Shown: positions 48,645 through 61,585 of the stretch, one piece after another
Layout of the letters: each line of letters starts with the position of its first letter
Position numbering within the stretch: position 1 is the first letter of the stretch
Assembly (NCBI GenBank): GCA_034336665.1
Contig: CM067592.1
Coordinates: 29,733,819-29,797,818 of the forward strand
Origin: Luscinia megarhynchos
Taxonomy: Eukaryota; Chordata; Aves; Passeriformes; Turdidae
DNA: 64,000 nucleotides
Reading direction: 5' to 3'
Program-made: the position numbers and the translations under genes
Notes under the pieces: model-generated
Databases searched by the model: none
Seen by the model: the letters and a program-made list of their open reading frames with translations, nothing else
What the model was told of the DNA's origin: nothing

Positions 48645-49630
48645 TTGGTTTCTCTGCAGTAAGCATGATATAGCAGAACAGTTATGAAACACGATCTGAA
48701 CTAATTTAATGTTTCAGAAAACCATGACAATGTCAGAACAAATAGCGCAAAGGTATGTGTTAGCCTGTGAAGGCAGCTGACCTTTCTACTGTGAAAAATT
48801 GCCAAGTGATCACATAATTAGAATGATGTGCTGAGATCACGGTTTTCAAGATGTTCTAGAAGTCACACAGGATTTAGAAGAGCAAAACAATTAAGAAAAT
48901 ATGCAAATAAAACAAAACAAAGTTTCATCTTGGAAGAAGGATTTCTTTCATGTACCAATCAAATCAAAATTCTGACATCAATAAGATACTAAAATAGCAG
49001 ACCTCTTTTTTTGCTCTGCTTGTGCACACAGTGTGTGTTGTATTTTTAATAACTATTATTTTAACAGCAAGGATTATTCCCTTGAGATCACATCAGAATC
49101 ACATGATATGGATTTTCATTTTCTTTTAGTGCATTTAAACCTTTTTCTAAGTGAAATGAACTGTGTTAACTGCTATGTGTCAGACGTAAATTTTCCATCA
49201 TTTTGCAACAGAAATAGGACATTTCATTTTGAGCAGGAGACTGTGGAAATGAAAGAGGTATAACACAGAGGATTAAAAAAACCCCAAACCTATATGTATA
49301 TATATATATATACCTCATACAATGTTAATTCATTGCCAGTAACCAAAACATTTAATAACTGCACCAAAACAAGTAAGCAAATCATTGATCCCTCACTTGA
49401 CTCATCAAGCTGCCTGCCAATAGTGAAAATAATATCTACTGTTACTAAATAAGAAAGGCCACTATAATTATAGTGGTTTTGAAGGAAATATTAAAATAAG
49501 AACTAAAAAAACATACTAAAGAGTAAAAAGCTTGGAAATGCAATTATTTAAGCTTATGTACCAACACATTATATCCCTATATTGAATGTTTAACTGTTTG
49601 TGGTAAAGTCTCAAAAGTATTAAAAATCTA
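48645..49630. other. Unique AT-rich DNA with an 18-bp palindrome
   Basis: A TA microsatellite lies at about 49,291-49,312. A perfect palindrome, CCACTATAATTATAGTGG, lies at 49,459-49,476. No coding or repeat signature is seen otherwise. Confidence 0.5.
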
Positions 49631-49634
49631 AAAA

Positions 49635-50720
49635 ATTGTAGAATGCTTTGGCTTGGAAGGGATGTTTAATGATCATACAGTCCAAATCCTCTGACATAGG
49701 CATCTTTCACTACAATAGATTACTAAAAGCCCTGTTTAATCTGACTTTGAACACCTCCAATGATGGGACATCCACTGTTTTGGGCAAGCTGTTCCAGTGT
49801 TTCAACACCTTCATCATAAAAAATCTCTTCCTTTTACCCAAACTAAATCACTCTCAGTATAAAACCATTACCCCTTGTCTTGTCACTACAAGTTCTGGTA
49901 AAAAATCTCTCTCAATATTTCTTACAAACTCCTCTTTAAATAATGAAATGTAGAATGGGGACTCTCCTAGAGCCTTTTCCAGTCTGAACTCTCTTAGACT
50001 TTTTTCGCTGCAGAGGTGTTCCAGCCCTCTGATGATTTTTGTGGTCCTCCTCTAGACCCTCTCTAAAAGGTACATGTCATTCTTACCCTGATCTGGATGC
50101 AGCACTCCAAGTGGGATCTCACAATATCAAAGCAAAGGCAGAGAATCAACCCCTCAATCTGCTGGCCCTGCTGCTTTTGATGAAGCCCAGAATACAGCTG
50201 GCTTTCTGAGGTGTAAACAGACATTTTGGACATTGTCATGTCCAATTTTTCATCCATCTGCACCTCCTCTGCAGAGCTGCTCTGAAGCAATTCATCACTC
50301 TGTCTGTACTGGTAAAGAGTATTGATTCATTCAGAAGCAGGACCTTGCACCTTGCCTAGTTGAACCTCAAGAAGTTCTTGTGGGCCCACTTCCCAAGCCT
50401 GTCAAAGTCCCTCTGCATGGCCTCTCTTCCCCTAAGCATACCAGTGGCACCACTGAGTTTGGTGTGGTCTGCAGAGTCTTTGAGGGTGCACTCAAATCCA
50501 CCATTTCTGTGGGGTCCCTAGCACTTGCATATATTCATGTTCCTCACATGGTCTTGAACCTGATCTCTTCCAATCCTCTTTCCCCCAGTCCCTGGATTAA
50601 GGTTCAGGGCCTTGAAGAAGAGTTGACTACCAATGAAAACAGAAGAAAAAATGTTGTGGAGTACCTCAGTCTTCTTCACGTCATTTTCACTAGTTTTCCC
50701 ATGAACAGGAAGACTAATTT
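49635..50720 (-). mobile_element. CR1 LINE, long 3' copy
   Basis: The minus-strand CR1 starts at the left with its tail region (TGTAGAATGCTTTGGCTTGG). It continues through CAAGCTGTTCCAGTGTTTCA, ACCCCTTGTCTTGTCACTAC, a TGTTCCAGCCCTCTGATGAT block, CCAAGTGGGATCTCACAATA, and GTCAAAGTCCCTCTGCATGG (CR1 RT region). At about 50,630-50,700 it reaches TTGTGGAGTACCTCAGTCTT. It is the longest CR1 copy in the window, about 1.1 kb, riddled with stops. Frames at 49,648-49,953 and 50,380-50,736 are antisense products. Confidence 0.9.
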
Positions 50721-50724
50721 CATT

Positions 50725-53600
50725 AGCAAAGTCTAAATATTTACTCATGTTGACACCCAAACAGAGCTTCAGGATAGAATTTAAATTGTTGGACACAACA
50801 TTATTCTCCATATTCTCTAAGAGATTACATTTTTCCCTTCAATTGGAGTTGGCACAGCTTCAGGTGCAGGGAAGGTTTGAGTTGGAAGCTGCTGCAACAT
50901 AAGTACAAAATAGGGTACATCCATTGATAACCCAACAACAGCAATTTTGGCAAATTTCTTCCTCTACAATGAATTCAACTAAATGAGTTCAAGACTGCAA
51001 AAATATGGTTTTGATTTTGTAAGCACCCTTAATAACAAAAGAATAAAATCGACACAGTATTTCACAATATCTATAAATTTTAGCTGCAATTATATTATAA
51101 CTTTAAAAAAACTTTTCCATCTGACTTGGAAGATGCATTTCAGTTATATTTATTTCTGTTAACAAAACACTCAGAGTCTTTTTATTCTGACTCACCACGA
51201 TTATAAACTATATATATTAAGTAATATAAATATTATTATATATACTAGTATATATAGTAGTATTTGTTGAAACAATAAATTATATATAGAGTTATTTATC
51301 ATGACAGAATTGTTGATTTGCATGATATTTTTGATAAATATTTTAATTTTGGTCTCTTCTGATGTCTTTTTTTTTCAGGTCATTATCAAACTCCTTTTTT
51401 CTTTCTTTTTCATGGTAACTCCCAAAGGAAATTAAATGGACTTTTTCCTTTTTTGACATTCCACTGACATTGGTATTCTTGACAAGAAATCCATTTGCTT
51501 GCTTTTATGAGAGATGATGTCCTTGAGTGGAATGAGCACAGTTCATCATTCTGCTCCCCATTGAACTCATGATCTTGAAGTCTTCTTGGGCATAATGACA
51601 AATCCCACATGGAGAGATTAGAAGATAATATATGGATAGTAATCCACTATATGTATTCAGTCTTCATGAAGACTAATCAATAAAAAACAAGATTTTTTTT
51701 ATTTTTGCATTATTATTAGAATTATTGTAATATTCCAGGTATTTTTCCATTTTGATAACTACACTGGAAACAACAATGAAATTACTTTTGTCTTCATTTT
51801 TCTTACTTTTTTGAATAGAGTGTGTTTGAAATCTCTTTATACCATTCATATATTTGACATCTTCTAAGGCTAACATATGAGCTCTGACTACATTATAGAA
51901 ACAGCCCCAAGCACCTCCATTTCACAAAGAAGCAGAATCTGAACATTTTTACTTAATCGCTGGCTGAATACATTACTTTAAGTCTTGTCAAAAACATACA
52001 CAGCTCCTTTGTCTACAATATACTTTATTATACATTGCATCTTTAATTAAATGCTGCTTTGGAATGACAGTGCCAAAACAAGCTGCTAATTGAGAAAAAA
52101 GTTTGAGGTTTGAATGTTCAATATCTCTAAAAATCAGACCTTCAGTGTTTTTCAGGGAAATTAGTAGAACAACTAACAGAATGAAATTAAAGCAGACTCA
52201 GAAAAAAAGCAATTGTGGTTTAGCCAGGCTCAGTTCCATTACTCAGGAAACAGTGCTCATCTTCCACCCTGGAGATGACCTCAGTGACCTCAGTGATCAT
52301 CACTGCAGAGACCTCTTTTTTGGAAAATAAGTAAGATATTATCACAGGCATAAACAAGGATCTTTGTTATAAATGCCCTTTCACAAAAAAAAATTAAATA
52401 TTACAATGCCTAGCTTGCTTTTCAATGAAAAACTATTTCACATGTTTTCCTTCAGTATTCTGCAATAAACCTTTTCCATGAGATAAACTCATGACTGGTG
52501 TCAATGCCTGCCCATATCTTAATACCTGCAAGAATTCCAATCTCCTACTCCAGCCATCACATGACCCCAAAAAAACTCTTAATGTTTAATATCTACAGTG
52601 AACATGTATAATTTCTGCCAGTTCAGGAGTTTCAGACTTTCTGTGACAATTACACAAAATACTGCAACAAAAAAGTAGTTGGGCAATTAGAAGTTTTAAT
52701 CAGCAGTTTTAATTTCAAGACTCTTTCAAATATTTCATGATGGAAAATGAGGCAAAGCTCCAATGTCTTTTCTCCAAACCAGATATGTTCTAAAATCTCC
52801 AAACCAAGATGATATATGTTTACCGAAAATTTTATCTGGCATTGGATTCTCCCTCACTTTAGCTTAGCATGAATCACTTATATGAAAATCTCAAAATGTT
52901 AGAGGAAAAACCCCTCTTTTTTCCTGTCTTAGTTTACATCAGGAAATATTTGCACTTAGTTTCAAACTTTATTCTTCACAATTTGTCATACCCTTTATAT
53001 TCTTCTCATTTGCAATTTAATAGCTGGCTATTTCAGTGTTTATGGATTCTGGTGGTTTGTCTAAGTAGGTTCCCTGTTTTTCAGGTCTCGTCTCTGGAAG
53101 ACAGGACTGCTGAGGAGAAGATATCACATGCAAAGTGAGTGGGACAGGGAAGACTGACTGTGCTGATGACAGGTGCTAAATTGACACCCCTGTAATAGGT
53201 AGTATGCCTGAGTTTTTCTTACACTTGGACTTGAAAATAAATAGGGCTTCACTGTTTTCTGTCTTGGTTTCCTGATAATTTGTACCATAAACTGCTTGTG
53301 AAAGAGGGTTTGCACACATTAATTTGTTACTCAGATTTAGGCTCCTGCTACACAGGCCTTTAGCAACATTCCTGTTGGAGAACAAAAATCAGAATGCTGT
53401 GGGGGAGACTGAATAGAAACAGTTATTTTTTCTCTTCTTGCTCATGTCTGGACCTGCAGAGGACCAGTTTGGTGTCTCACTCAAATTAGATTTTCCTAAA
53501 CGATCTCAGACCACATCACTACTAACCTCTCAATGTTGACTTTATCATGATACCTATTACCCAATGACATTCTTTATGCTTATTTCATTATTCCTGTAAG
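50725..53600. other. AT-rich unique DNA with TA-rich patch
   Basis: A TA-rich low-complexity patch lies at about 51,208-51,252. Minus frames at 51,410-51,876 and the plus frame 52,869-53,138 show no domains. Nothing else is recognised. Confidence 0.45.
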
Positions 53601-53607
53601 ACTTTGC

Positions 53608-53845
53608 TACCTTAACAGCACTTTTTTTTTTCATTTGCACATATAGCTTGACATCAATCACCATTTCCTTTTTCTAAAGAATAAGTATATATATATATAT
53701 GTATATACTCCTTGAGTTTATATTTCTTTTCTTCATTTTAGTCTTTCTACTTCTACAACATGGTTTAGGTGAAAATCAGGTAGCTGTTAATATTTCATTC
53801 CCTTAAGATGCATAGTCATAATTCATACACTTAATCTTAAAAAAT
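53608..53845 (+). repeat. Diverged direct repeat, copy 1
   Basis: This aligns with 58,045-58,265 in the same orientation. Shared phrases in order: AGCTTGACATCAATCAC, CTAAAGAATA, CTCCTTGAGTTTAT, CATGGTTTAGGTGAAAATCA and AGATGCATAGT. A TA microsatellite has expanded inside this copy at 53,684-53,706. Confidence 0.85.
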
Positions 53846-53849
53846 GATA

Positions 53850-54540
53850 ATGGATTACATTTGGTAAAGAAAATCATTTCTGGAGCTGTCTGTTAAATAG
53901 CAAATAATTTGATCAGAAACATTAATCTACTCTTACTAGACCTAGAAAAATAAAAAAAGAAATAACTTTCCCAGAATTTTAATGCTGTGTAAAATATGAA
54001 TTTGTAATACCATTGCTGCCCAAAGGAACTCAGACATACTGAAAGAATGGTCTAAGGAATTCCTTAATGATTAAAGTCCAATGAATGACATTGCTTTTTT
54101 CCTAGTCATTACTTTTGTATAGAATGTGTTTACGTCAAAAAGTGTGGGAAAAAGACCACAGTAGTCTTTATTTTCCTTTTAACTCAGACGTTGTTATCGT
54201 TCAGTATGTTTCATGTGACTTTGAATAAAACTGATACAGGATTCAAAGGATTTCCTTAAGACTAGAAGCAAGTATATGATCTTGTTTTAAGTGAAGCAAT
54301 TCTGCTTTTATTAACATTTTTAAGTCAATACACTAATTCATTATAGAAGATGGTGTCTCTTCCCTGACAAGGAAGCCTCTTTCAGAGTGCCTATTCCCAG
54401 ATAAAAACTTGGCCCTTTGCTTGCTGAGAGACAGACACAGAAGAGAACAGTCCTTGGTGTACTAGCTGAGCAATCATAGCAGTGGGAACTCATCCCATGA
54501 GCCTTGCCCTGCTTTTTGAAAACTGTAGCACCACTTTCTC
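53850..54540. other. Unique DNA, nothing recognised
   Basis: The segment may contain a weak continuation of the direct repeat up to about 53,880. A featureless 100-codon minus frame lies at 54,341-54,643. Confidence 0.4.
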
Positions 54541-54544
54541 CATG

Positions 54545-55155
54545 AGTAACACATGCAGCTTGGGCTGAGAAGCGATTGAGAAAAACCCTGCAGGGAGGGA
54601 CTGGAGTTTGAGAGTTAACAAAATGCTCAACATGGGTGGGCAATGAGCACTCACAGCTCAGAAAGCAAATTTTATCCTGGGCTGCATCCAGAGCAGAGTG
54701 GGCAGCAAGGCCAGGGAGGGGATTCTGCCCCTCTGCTGTGCTCTGTGAGATCCCATCTGTGCTGCATCCAGCTCTGGAGTCCCAACATCAGAGGGACAGG
54801 GAACCATCAGAGCAAATTGAGAGGAGGTCACAAGGCTGATGAGGGGACTGAAGAACCTCCCCTATGAAGACAGGCTGAGAAATCTGGGGCTGTTCAGCCT
54901 GGAGAAGGAAAATTTTGTGGAACTGAAAGGGAATAGGTTTAGATTAGCTAAAACGAATAAACTATTTTCTGTGAAGGTGATGAGTAACTGAATAGCTTGT
55001 CCAGAGAAGTTCATGTCAGTTGATCCCTGGCAGTATTCAGAGCCAGGCTGGATGGGGTCTTGAGTAACTTGGTTTAGTGAGAAGTGCCCCTGCCCATGGG
55101 TAGGTAGGTTGAGTCTGGATGATCTTTAAGGTCACTTCCAACCTAAATAATTAAA
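54545..55155 (+). mobile_element. CR1 LINE 3' copy
   Basis: A diverged start (GGCTGAGAAGCGATTGAG, CTCAACATGGGTGGGCAATG) leads into TATCCTGGGCTGCATCCAGA, GGGATTCTGCCCCTCTGCTG and ATGAAGACAGGCTGAGAAAT. At about 54,909 the text jumps to the GGAACTGAAAGGGAATAGG block, so an internal stretch of roughly 100 bp is lost. The 3' UTR ends with AGGTCACTTCCAACCTAAAT and an A-rich tail instead of the octamers. Confidence 0.9.
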
Positions 55156-55159
55156 AAAA

Positions 55160-55550
55160 AAGGATAGCCATTCTCTAGCACTCAAGATAGAGAACATTTC
55201 TGGGACCTACAACTCAATAGTTTTTGCTATTCAGTAATAGCTGGAAAAGCTTAGAACAAACTCCATAATTATTAATCTGTTTTGGAATTCATTAAGTGAA
55301 ATATCAGTGTCTTTTCTAGCTGAAGACTGTTCCATTTGTCAAAAATAAGGCAGTGCAAACCTCAGAATAATTTCCTTCTATGCATTTGATGTTTCAAAGC
55401 CTGTCTTTTTAATTTAAATTGTGGTATTACCAGGCATTGTCATTGCAATAAATAAGTGAAAATGGTAAAATTAAATTGTTGCCATCTCTTGATATTATTA
55501 ATTGTAAAAAGAATAATTTTCAGGACCTTTTAAAATATATTTAACCGAAT
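55160..55550. other. AT-rich spacer between two CR1 copies
   Basis: No feature recognised between a plus-strand and a minus-strand CR1. Confidence 0.5.
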
Positions 55551-55552
55551 CT

Positions 55553-56235
55553 CAGAAAGACTGAGATTAGAAGGGACTCTGCAGTTTTCTGATCCAACTC
55601 TGCTCAAGCAGAGTCACCTGGAGCCAATTTCTGAGACTATGTTCATGTGGCTTTTGAATATCTCCAAAGATTGAGTCCACAATGCCTCTGGACAATGTAA
55701 TCTGCTGCTCTGCCCTCCCCACTGTGGAGAAGTGATACTTAGAGGGATGGATGCTCGTGCCCATTGCCTCTTGCTCTGACACTGACCACACTGGGAACAG
55801 CCTCACTCTGTCTGCTTTATCACCCTCTCTATTCCTAAGCTATGCAAATACATTGATAAAACACCACCGAGGCCTTCATTCCTTCAGGGTGAATTACCCA
55901 GCTCCCTTAGCCCTTTACTTTAGAAGAATGCTTCAGTCCCTTCAGCATCTTCAGGTTTTCATGGGACTCTCTCCACTACGTCCATGCCTATCTCATATTG
56001 AGGACCCAAAGTACAGGACTCCATGCCAGTACTCCATCACCAGTGATGAATAAAAGGGTTGGGATCACCTTTCTCAGCCTGTGTCAATACTGTGACCAAT
56101 GTATCCTAGAATACCAATTCTAGGTATTCATACCTTCCTCATGGCAAGGGCACATTGCTGGCTTACATTCAACTTGGTGTCCATCAGGACAATCTGCTTT
56201 CCAGCTCACTGTCACATTTACTAGCAAACATAGTT
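55553..56235 (-). mobile_element. CR1 LINE, older diverged copy
   Basis: The minus-strand CR1 reads on plus as TTTTGAATATCTCCAAAGAT, GTGCCCATTGCCTCTTGCTC, ATGCTTCAGTCCCTTCAGCA, ACTCCATGCCAGTACTCCAT, GGGATCACCTTTCTCAGCCT, GGCAAGGGCACATTGCTGGC and TCAACTTGGTGTCCATCAGG, in standard CR1 order. It is a different, more diverged CR1 subfamily type from the other copies, with decayed tail octamers at the left end. Confidence 0.88.
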
Positions 56236-56239
56236 TAAC

Positions 56240-58040
56240 CCTTGATTTGCCAATGACAGCACAGACTGACACACTGTGTTTATGAACCAAATCTTGGATG
56301 AACCACAATACTAACGGTTAATAAAGAGACCGTATATTTTAACTTTTGCAAAAATGCTGAGACCACATCTAGGCTTACAGTCTGCCAAAGTCCATTTTAA
56401 CTGTGGTTTGGCTTAACTAAAACTAAGAGACTAATCGATCTTCATTAATAACTGCTTTCACTGGAGATAAATTTATTATATCTAACATTAAAGACAGAAT
56501 TTGAGAGAAGAAAAACACTTCAAATGTCTTAAAGAATCAATTTGTGTGATGATTGTAGGGTTTAATTAAATTTTTTTTAAAATGTACACATGCAATTGGT
56601 TATCAAATGTACAGTAAGTAAATATCAGCAAGATTTTTTAAGTAAACTTTTTAGTCAGAAGCTCAGTGTTCAGTTCATGTCAGCTCACTTATATCTTCTA
56701 CACCTGAATTAGCTGTGCACGGCTGTCATTGCAGCAAATGGTGGGAAATAGGTGCTGTTAGAACACAGAATCATCCTCTGTGTTTAATATTTTTGTTTTG
56801 GAGTGAGATGCATTGCATTCTGAAAAGTACCTGTTTCTCTTTATGGACTGTAAAACGAGCCTGCCTTGACTAGTTCACATGCTTATTTCCACAGGTAGAC
56901 ATTGTAAATCCTGGCCCTGGTGTGGATCTAAATTGGCCATCATGTTGAGCCTTAACTGTTATTTCGGTTCTCTTATGTATAGTGTATAATTTTCCCTCAA
57001 TTCAACACTTAAAAGCCAAAAAGAGTCTGAAGAAATAGAAAATCTTGAAAAAGCACACAAAATCAAAAGACTTGGATGCTTTCAAATGGAAAATTTCCTT
57101 TCTGTCGTATCATATAGTCTCTCAAAATTCAGGCATGCTAGTAACTCTCAATTTTCAGAGCTTCTTGCAAAAATTGCTGATAGCTGATACACAGCTACAA
57201 TTGCTGAGCTTCCAGAGGAATGCTGAAATACAGCTATAAGAGTTCATTGCAATTTGAAGGGATCAGGGCAATGAGGGAGAGCTTCTCTGAACGAAATTTG
57301 CACCACTTCAACAATCCTATTTCCAGTACATTTCAGTGAAGATGTCTTCATGTAGTGGAAGAGGATGGCATTCATACATCTGACATCCTCCACTTCCCTC
57401 AAACCTACTCCCCAGAGACTCAATGCCATGGCTTTGGTCAGATGGGTAACAGGCCCTATTCTCTATCTCATTGATTAAATTTTTTTGTTACAACTTTTCT
57501 AAATTCCTATTCCTTCAATAAATACATTTTCTGAAAGATGATAAAAATTCTCTCTCCAGTAACAGTAAAAACAGAACATGTGTAACTTTTATGTGCTTAT
57601 TTTCACCTTTTCTAACCATGTTTAATTATAAAAGCAGATGTTAATGTAATGCATTTGGCAAAATATTGTGAAAAAGCCTAACTGAAGTCCATCTGACCAT
57701 CCAGTCCTTCTATTTGTAGAACCAGCCACCTGGATTTACTACATTATTTCCACATGTGAGCAGTCTATTGTATAGGCTTTTGCTGCCAGAATGGCATCAC
57801 TTTAATCAGATTATTCTGAGTCCACAAAAAGTCCATGACAACTCCCTCTCTTGGAAATGTCCATCGAGCACAACAGCAAACTGCATCACTTTTTACTTCC
57901 AAAAAGTTCTACCCTATTTTTTACTCTGACATGTCTTGCCATAGCAAGAATTAATTGCAAATATATATAAAATTAAGTGTACTTAATTTAGTCTTTATTT
58001 AGTCTTAAAACAGTCCTTGTCTTGCCCCTTTATGTCTTTA
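56240..58040. other. AT-rich unique DNA, nothing recognised
   Basis: Short frames only (60-64 codons). Confidence 0.45.
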
Positions 58041-58044
58041 TAAT

Positions 58045-58265
58045 GCTACTTTAGCAGTACTTTTTTTTATTTGCATATATAACTTGACATCAATCACTGA
58101 TTCTATTTCTAAAGAATATATATAATCAGACTACTCCTTGAGTTTATTTTTTTTCCTTCATTTTTATCTATGTACTATTGCACCATGGTTTAGGTGAAAA
58201 TCAGGTACTTATACATATTTCACTCCCTCAAGATGATGCATAGTTATAATTCCTACACTTCATTA
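58045..58265 (+). repeat. Diverged direct repeat, copy 2
   Basis: This is the partner of 53,608-53,845, about 4.4 kb to the right in the same orientation. It lacks the expanded TA run of copy 1 and differs at many positions and by small indels, so the duplication is old. Confidence 0.85.
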
Positions 58266-61200
58266 TTCAGGATTAAGTAGATTTTTCAAAAAGCTAATTA
58301 ATTAAATTTGGTATAACAATAAATTTGTATGACAGTACAATTTGCTCTGTAGGAGAAAAAAAAACTTGCCTTCCTCAAACTCAGCAAACAATTTTCCTGC
58401 TGCAAATCAATTATATATTTAGTATATCTGCAGTAGATTATAAGTGCCAGGTTTAAGTCTTGCTTAAACTCTCATTCAGGCTTTAATCATTGAACAACTT
58501 TTCAACTTTGAATAGGAAGTCTGATATATATTCTCAAACAATCAGGTATTTTTAAGATGACTACTACCTTCTCTACATTTGGCATAATGGTATCTCCAGT
58601 GGTACACTCCCTTATAAATATTGAATTTCTCTATGACCAGGATGTAATTAAATATATTCATCTAAATTAACTCAGAAGTGAAAACCACATATTCTGGTAA
58701 CAACAGCTAATAATGTTTACAGAAAGTTGAGAACCAAACCCCCTTGTCCTGCATATAGAGAGGTTCTAAATTGTTTCTAACTCCTACTTTACAATCAACC
58801 ATTTCACAGGGTGATGGTTATGGAGATATTTCTTTTTAATACAAACACAGGGAGACTTTAGATAGAAATTATACTCAAATGCTACATAGTTTTTGCTAAT
58901 TTCATATTAATGATTTTCCATCCTTTGCATTGATTTCTCTTTTCTATCAAAAAGAAGCTAATTTTGCTCATTTGAAAGAGACTTCCCTGCCTATTTCCTT
59001 CCCTACTGGCCATATTTCATTCAGTAATATGAATAACCATGTCACCTATTTTATCTCCCACAGGATCAGACGTAATTTTTCCTTTTTTGAATGCATTCTG
59101 CTTTTTCTTAGGCTGCCATTCAGACTTGGGAAGATCACCTATACACACATATAATACTTTTTCACCTATTTCCTACAAATTTTCATAGTCGTAATGTCCA
59201 TTAAAAGGACTAGTATCCTGCTGTTCTGCTGAAATATATCTTTTTAACACAAAAAGCATTATCCTGAGTGGGCTTTGCTTTCTGTTTCTGAACATCTGTA
59301 GTTTCTTGTCTTATGTCAGGTTTAATTTTGCTCTGTGTTTTTCACTATATTTGACAGCATTGATTCCTAGACAAGGCTTTTAAAAGCAGTAAAAATAAAA
59401 AGTAATTTATCATTTTATCAATGAGCCCAGTGCCACCCACACTCTGCCTTAAAAATATAATTTGAATTGTAATTGATGCACTTGCAGTCTTATAGGAGAA
59501 AGAAGCATAAGTTAAACAAAAGAGAAACCAAAAGAGGAACTTTTGTCTGGAAAATGAAGGACACTACCTCCAAAGAACTACAGTGCATTTGGAAAGCCTT
59601 GGAAAGTGCAAAGAACCTGCAACATTTGAAAGGAATTTCATTTTTCTATTTTTCAAGTAGAAATTATTCTTTTGCTTACTAGATAAATTTATGCAAAAGC
59701 TGTCTTACATTTCTTAAATTTGACAGCATTTTTTACAGATTAGGTCCTTGTTTTCCCTGCATTCAAGTCTATCCATAAACAAAAAAGAAATATTTACATA
59801 CTTGAAAATTGTGCAGAAGGCATGCAAGCAGCTTGACTCTTTGAAGCAAGATGTAGCTAGTGGTAAGAACTTTGTAATATTCAACAAAAGATTGTTATTG
59901 CCATTAAAAACAAGACAGAAAAATTTTTGAGGAATCATTTCTGCTTGAGATGCTAGCAGACTGGAAGTGTGCTGATGATAAAATACCACACAAAACAAAA
60001 AATGGTGACAACTAGGCTGTTCATCCTAACATCAATCCTGTCTTTAAAAGATATGGAAAACTAAATAGAGCATCTATTGAAAAGATTATATGATAGAATT
60101 AATAGAAGTCTGCATCAATATAGTAATCTTTAAGAGAGTGATGTTTTCTTCCAAAGTCTATCACAAGCATATCAGCAATTCATTCAAAAAAGCAGAAAGA
60201 TATAAGTAACCATGGCTAATTGTTCTGTCACTTATGTCTGAAAAAAATCAATGAGATAAATATTATTAACTAAAAAGATCCCCTTACACTGAAAAAGCTG
60301 CATTTACATAATCACCTGTTTCATGAGTACTTCACCAAATAGCTCAACATTTTTTATACTTATGTATGTCTGCCATTATTAGAACATTTGTATTGCTTAA
60401 TTGATCCTCTTGCGTTCCTCTTTCACTAATTGCCTTTGGAAGTCCTTCAAGTCAATAGAAAAAATTAGGTCTTAAAGGATATCTATGACATACCTGAAAA
60501 ACTGTCTGCATTTTGTAGTTGTTAGTGCTCATGGCATTTAGAAGAAGCCTGTGATCCTTGCCTGAAATGCACACATGCAGCTTTGACTTCCCTTACTTCC
60601 ACAATATTGGAATCAGATTTCATAGTTGATCTTTTTTATTGTGATATGAGATCCTCTAGGGCTTAGCATTAGTGCACCAACTCTCATTTTTAAATATTTC
60701 TTCAATTAAGAAGTCGTAGTAGTTTCATCATCAAAGAAATTTCATCATGTTGCCTTTTATTAACTCCTCACAGAAGGGAAGGTTAGACAGCATTTCTTTT
60801 TGGTTTGTTCGGGGAGATCTTCTTCTGAAATATACCCACAGTGGAATCCTAAATCCATCTAGATAACACTAAAAAATTAAGTGTGTACAGGAGTTGTAAC
60901 CTTGCTTGTCAGATTTTAATGAATAGATGTCCAACTATGTTGCAAGAGTTAAGAGGGTTTGTGGGATATTTTGGAGAAGCAAAGTTTTTTGCAAGTTAAT
61001 GAGCTAGCTCATAATATGCAGTAAGGGATAATGTAAATATCCTTCACACATTATCAGGTACATCAAGGATTTTTATTGGATCTTTGACACTGAAGATATC
61101 AAGTATTAATGAAATTCCCACGGGTTTTGTTCGACTTACGGGACTTAGTACTCCTATACATCAATTCTTATGCATATATAAATTTCAGTTAAATAAAGCA

Positions 61201-61561
61201 GTGGAATAGAGCACTGTTCCATTTTCAAAATAAATGTCTCAGTAACAGCATGATAAAACAGTCTGCATCATGAAATGAATGGAGCTATCCTATTTAACTT
61301 AAAATAGTGTAACACATTAAATGGCTTTGCTAAGACTAATGCTGATAAAGGACTCCATAATTTTGTTGCAAAAAAAAGTGCCACTAGAACCCTCATATGC
61401 ATAAATAATAAATACAAACTTCAGTTTCAAAACGTATCTGCAGATATTCCTAAAGTAATAAAATGTTAGCACTGTGTTTTGGCAAAGGGTAATCTTTAAA
61501 GGACACAATACCACTGTTATGATATTAGCTTCACCACTTGAAGCAGCCTCCCTTGCTCTCC

Positions 61562-61585
61562 CTCACACCTGTTGACAGGTGTGAG
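61562..61585. repeat. Perfect 10-bp-stem hairpin with paired E-boxes
   Basis: CTCACACCTG (61,562-61,571), loop TTGA, CAGGTGTGAG (61,576-61,585). Each arm contains a CACCTG/CAGGTG E-box. Confidence 0.95.
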
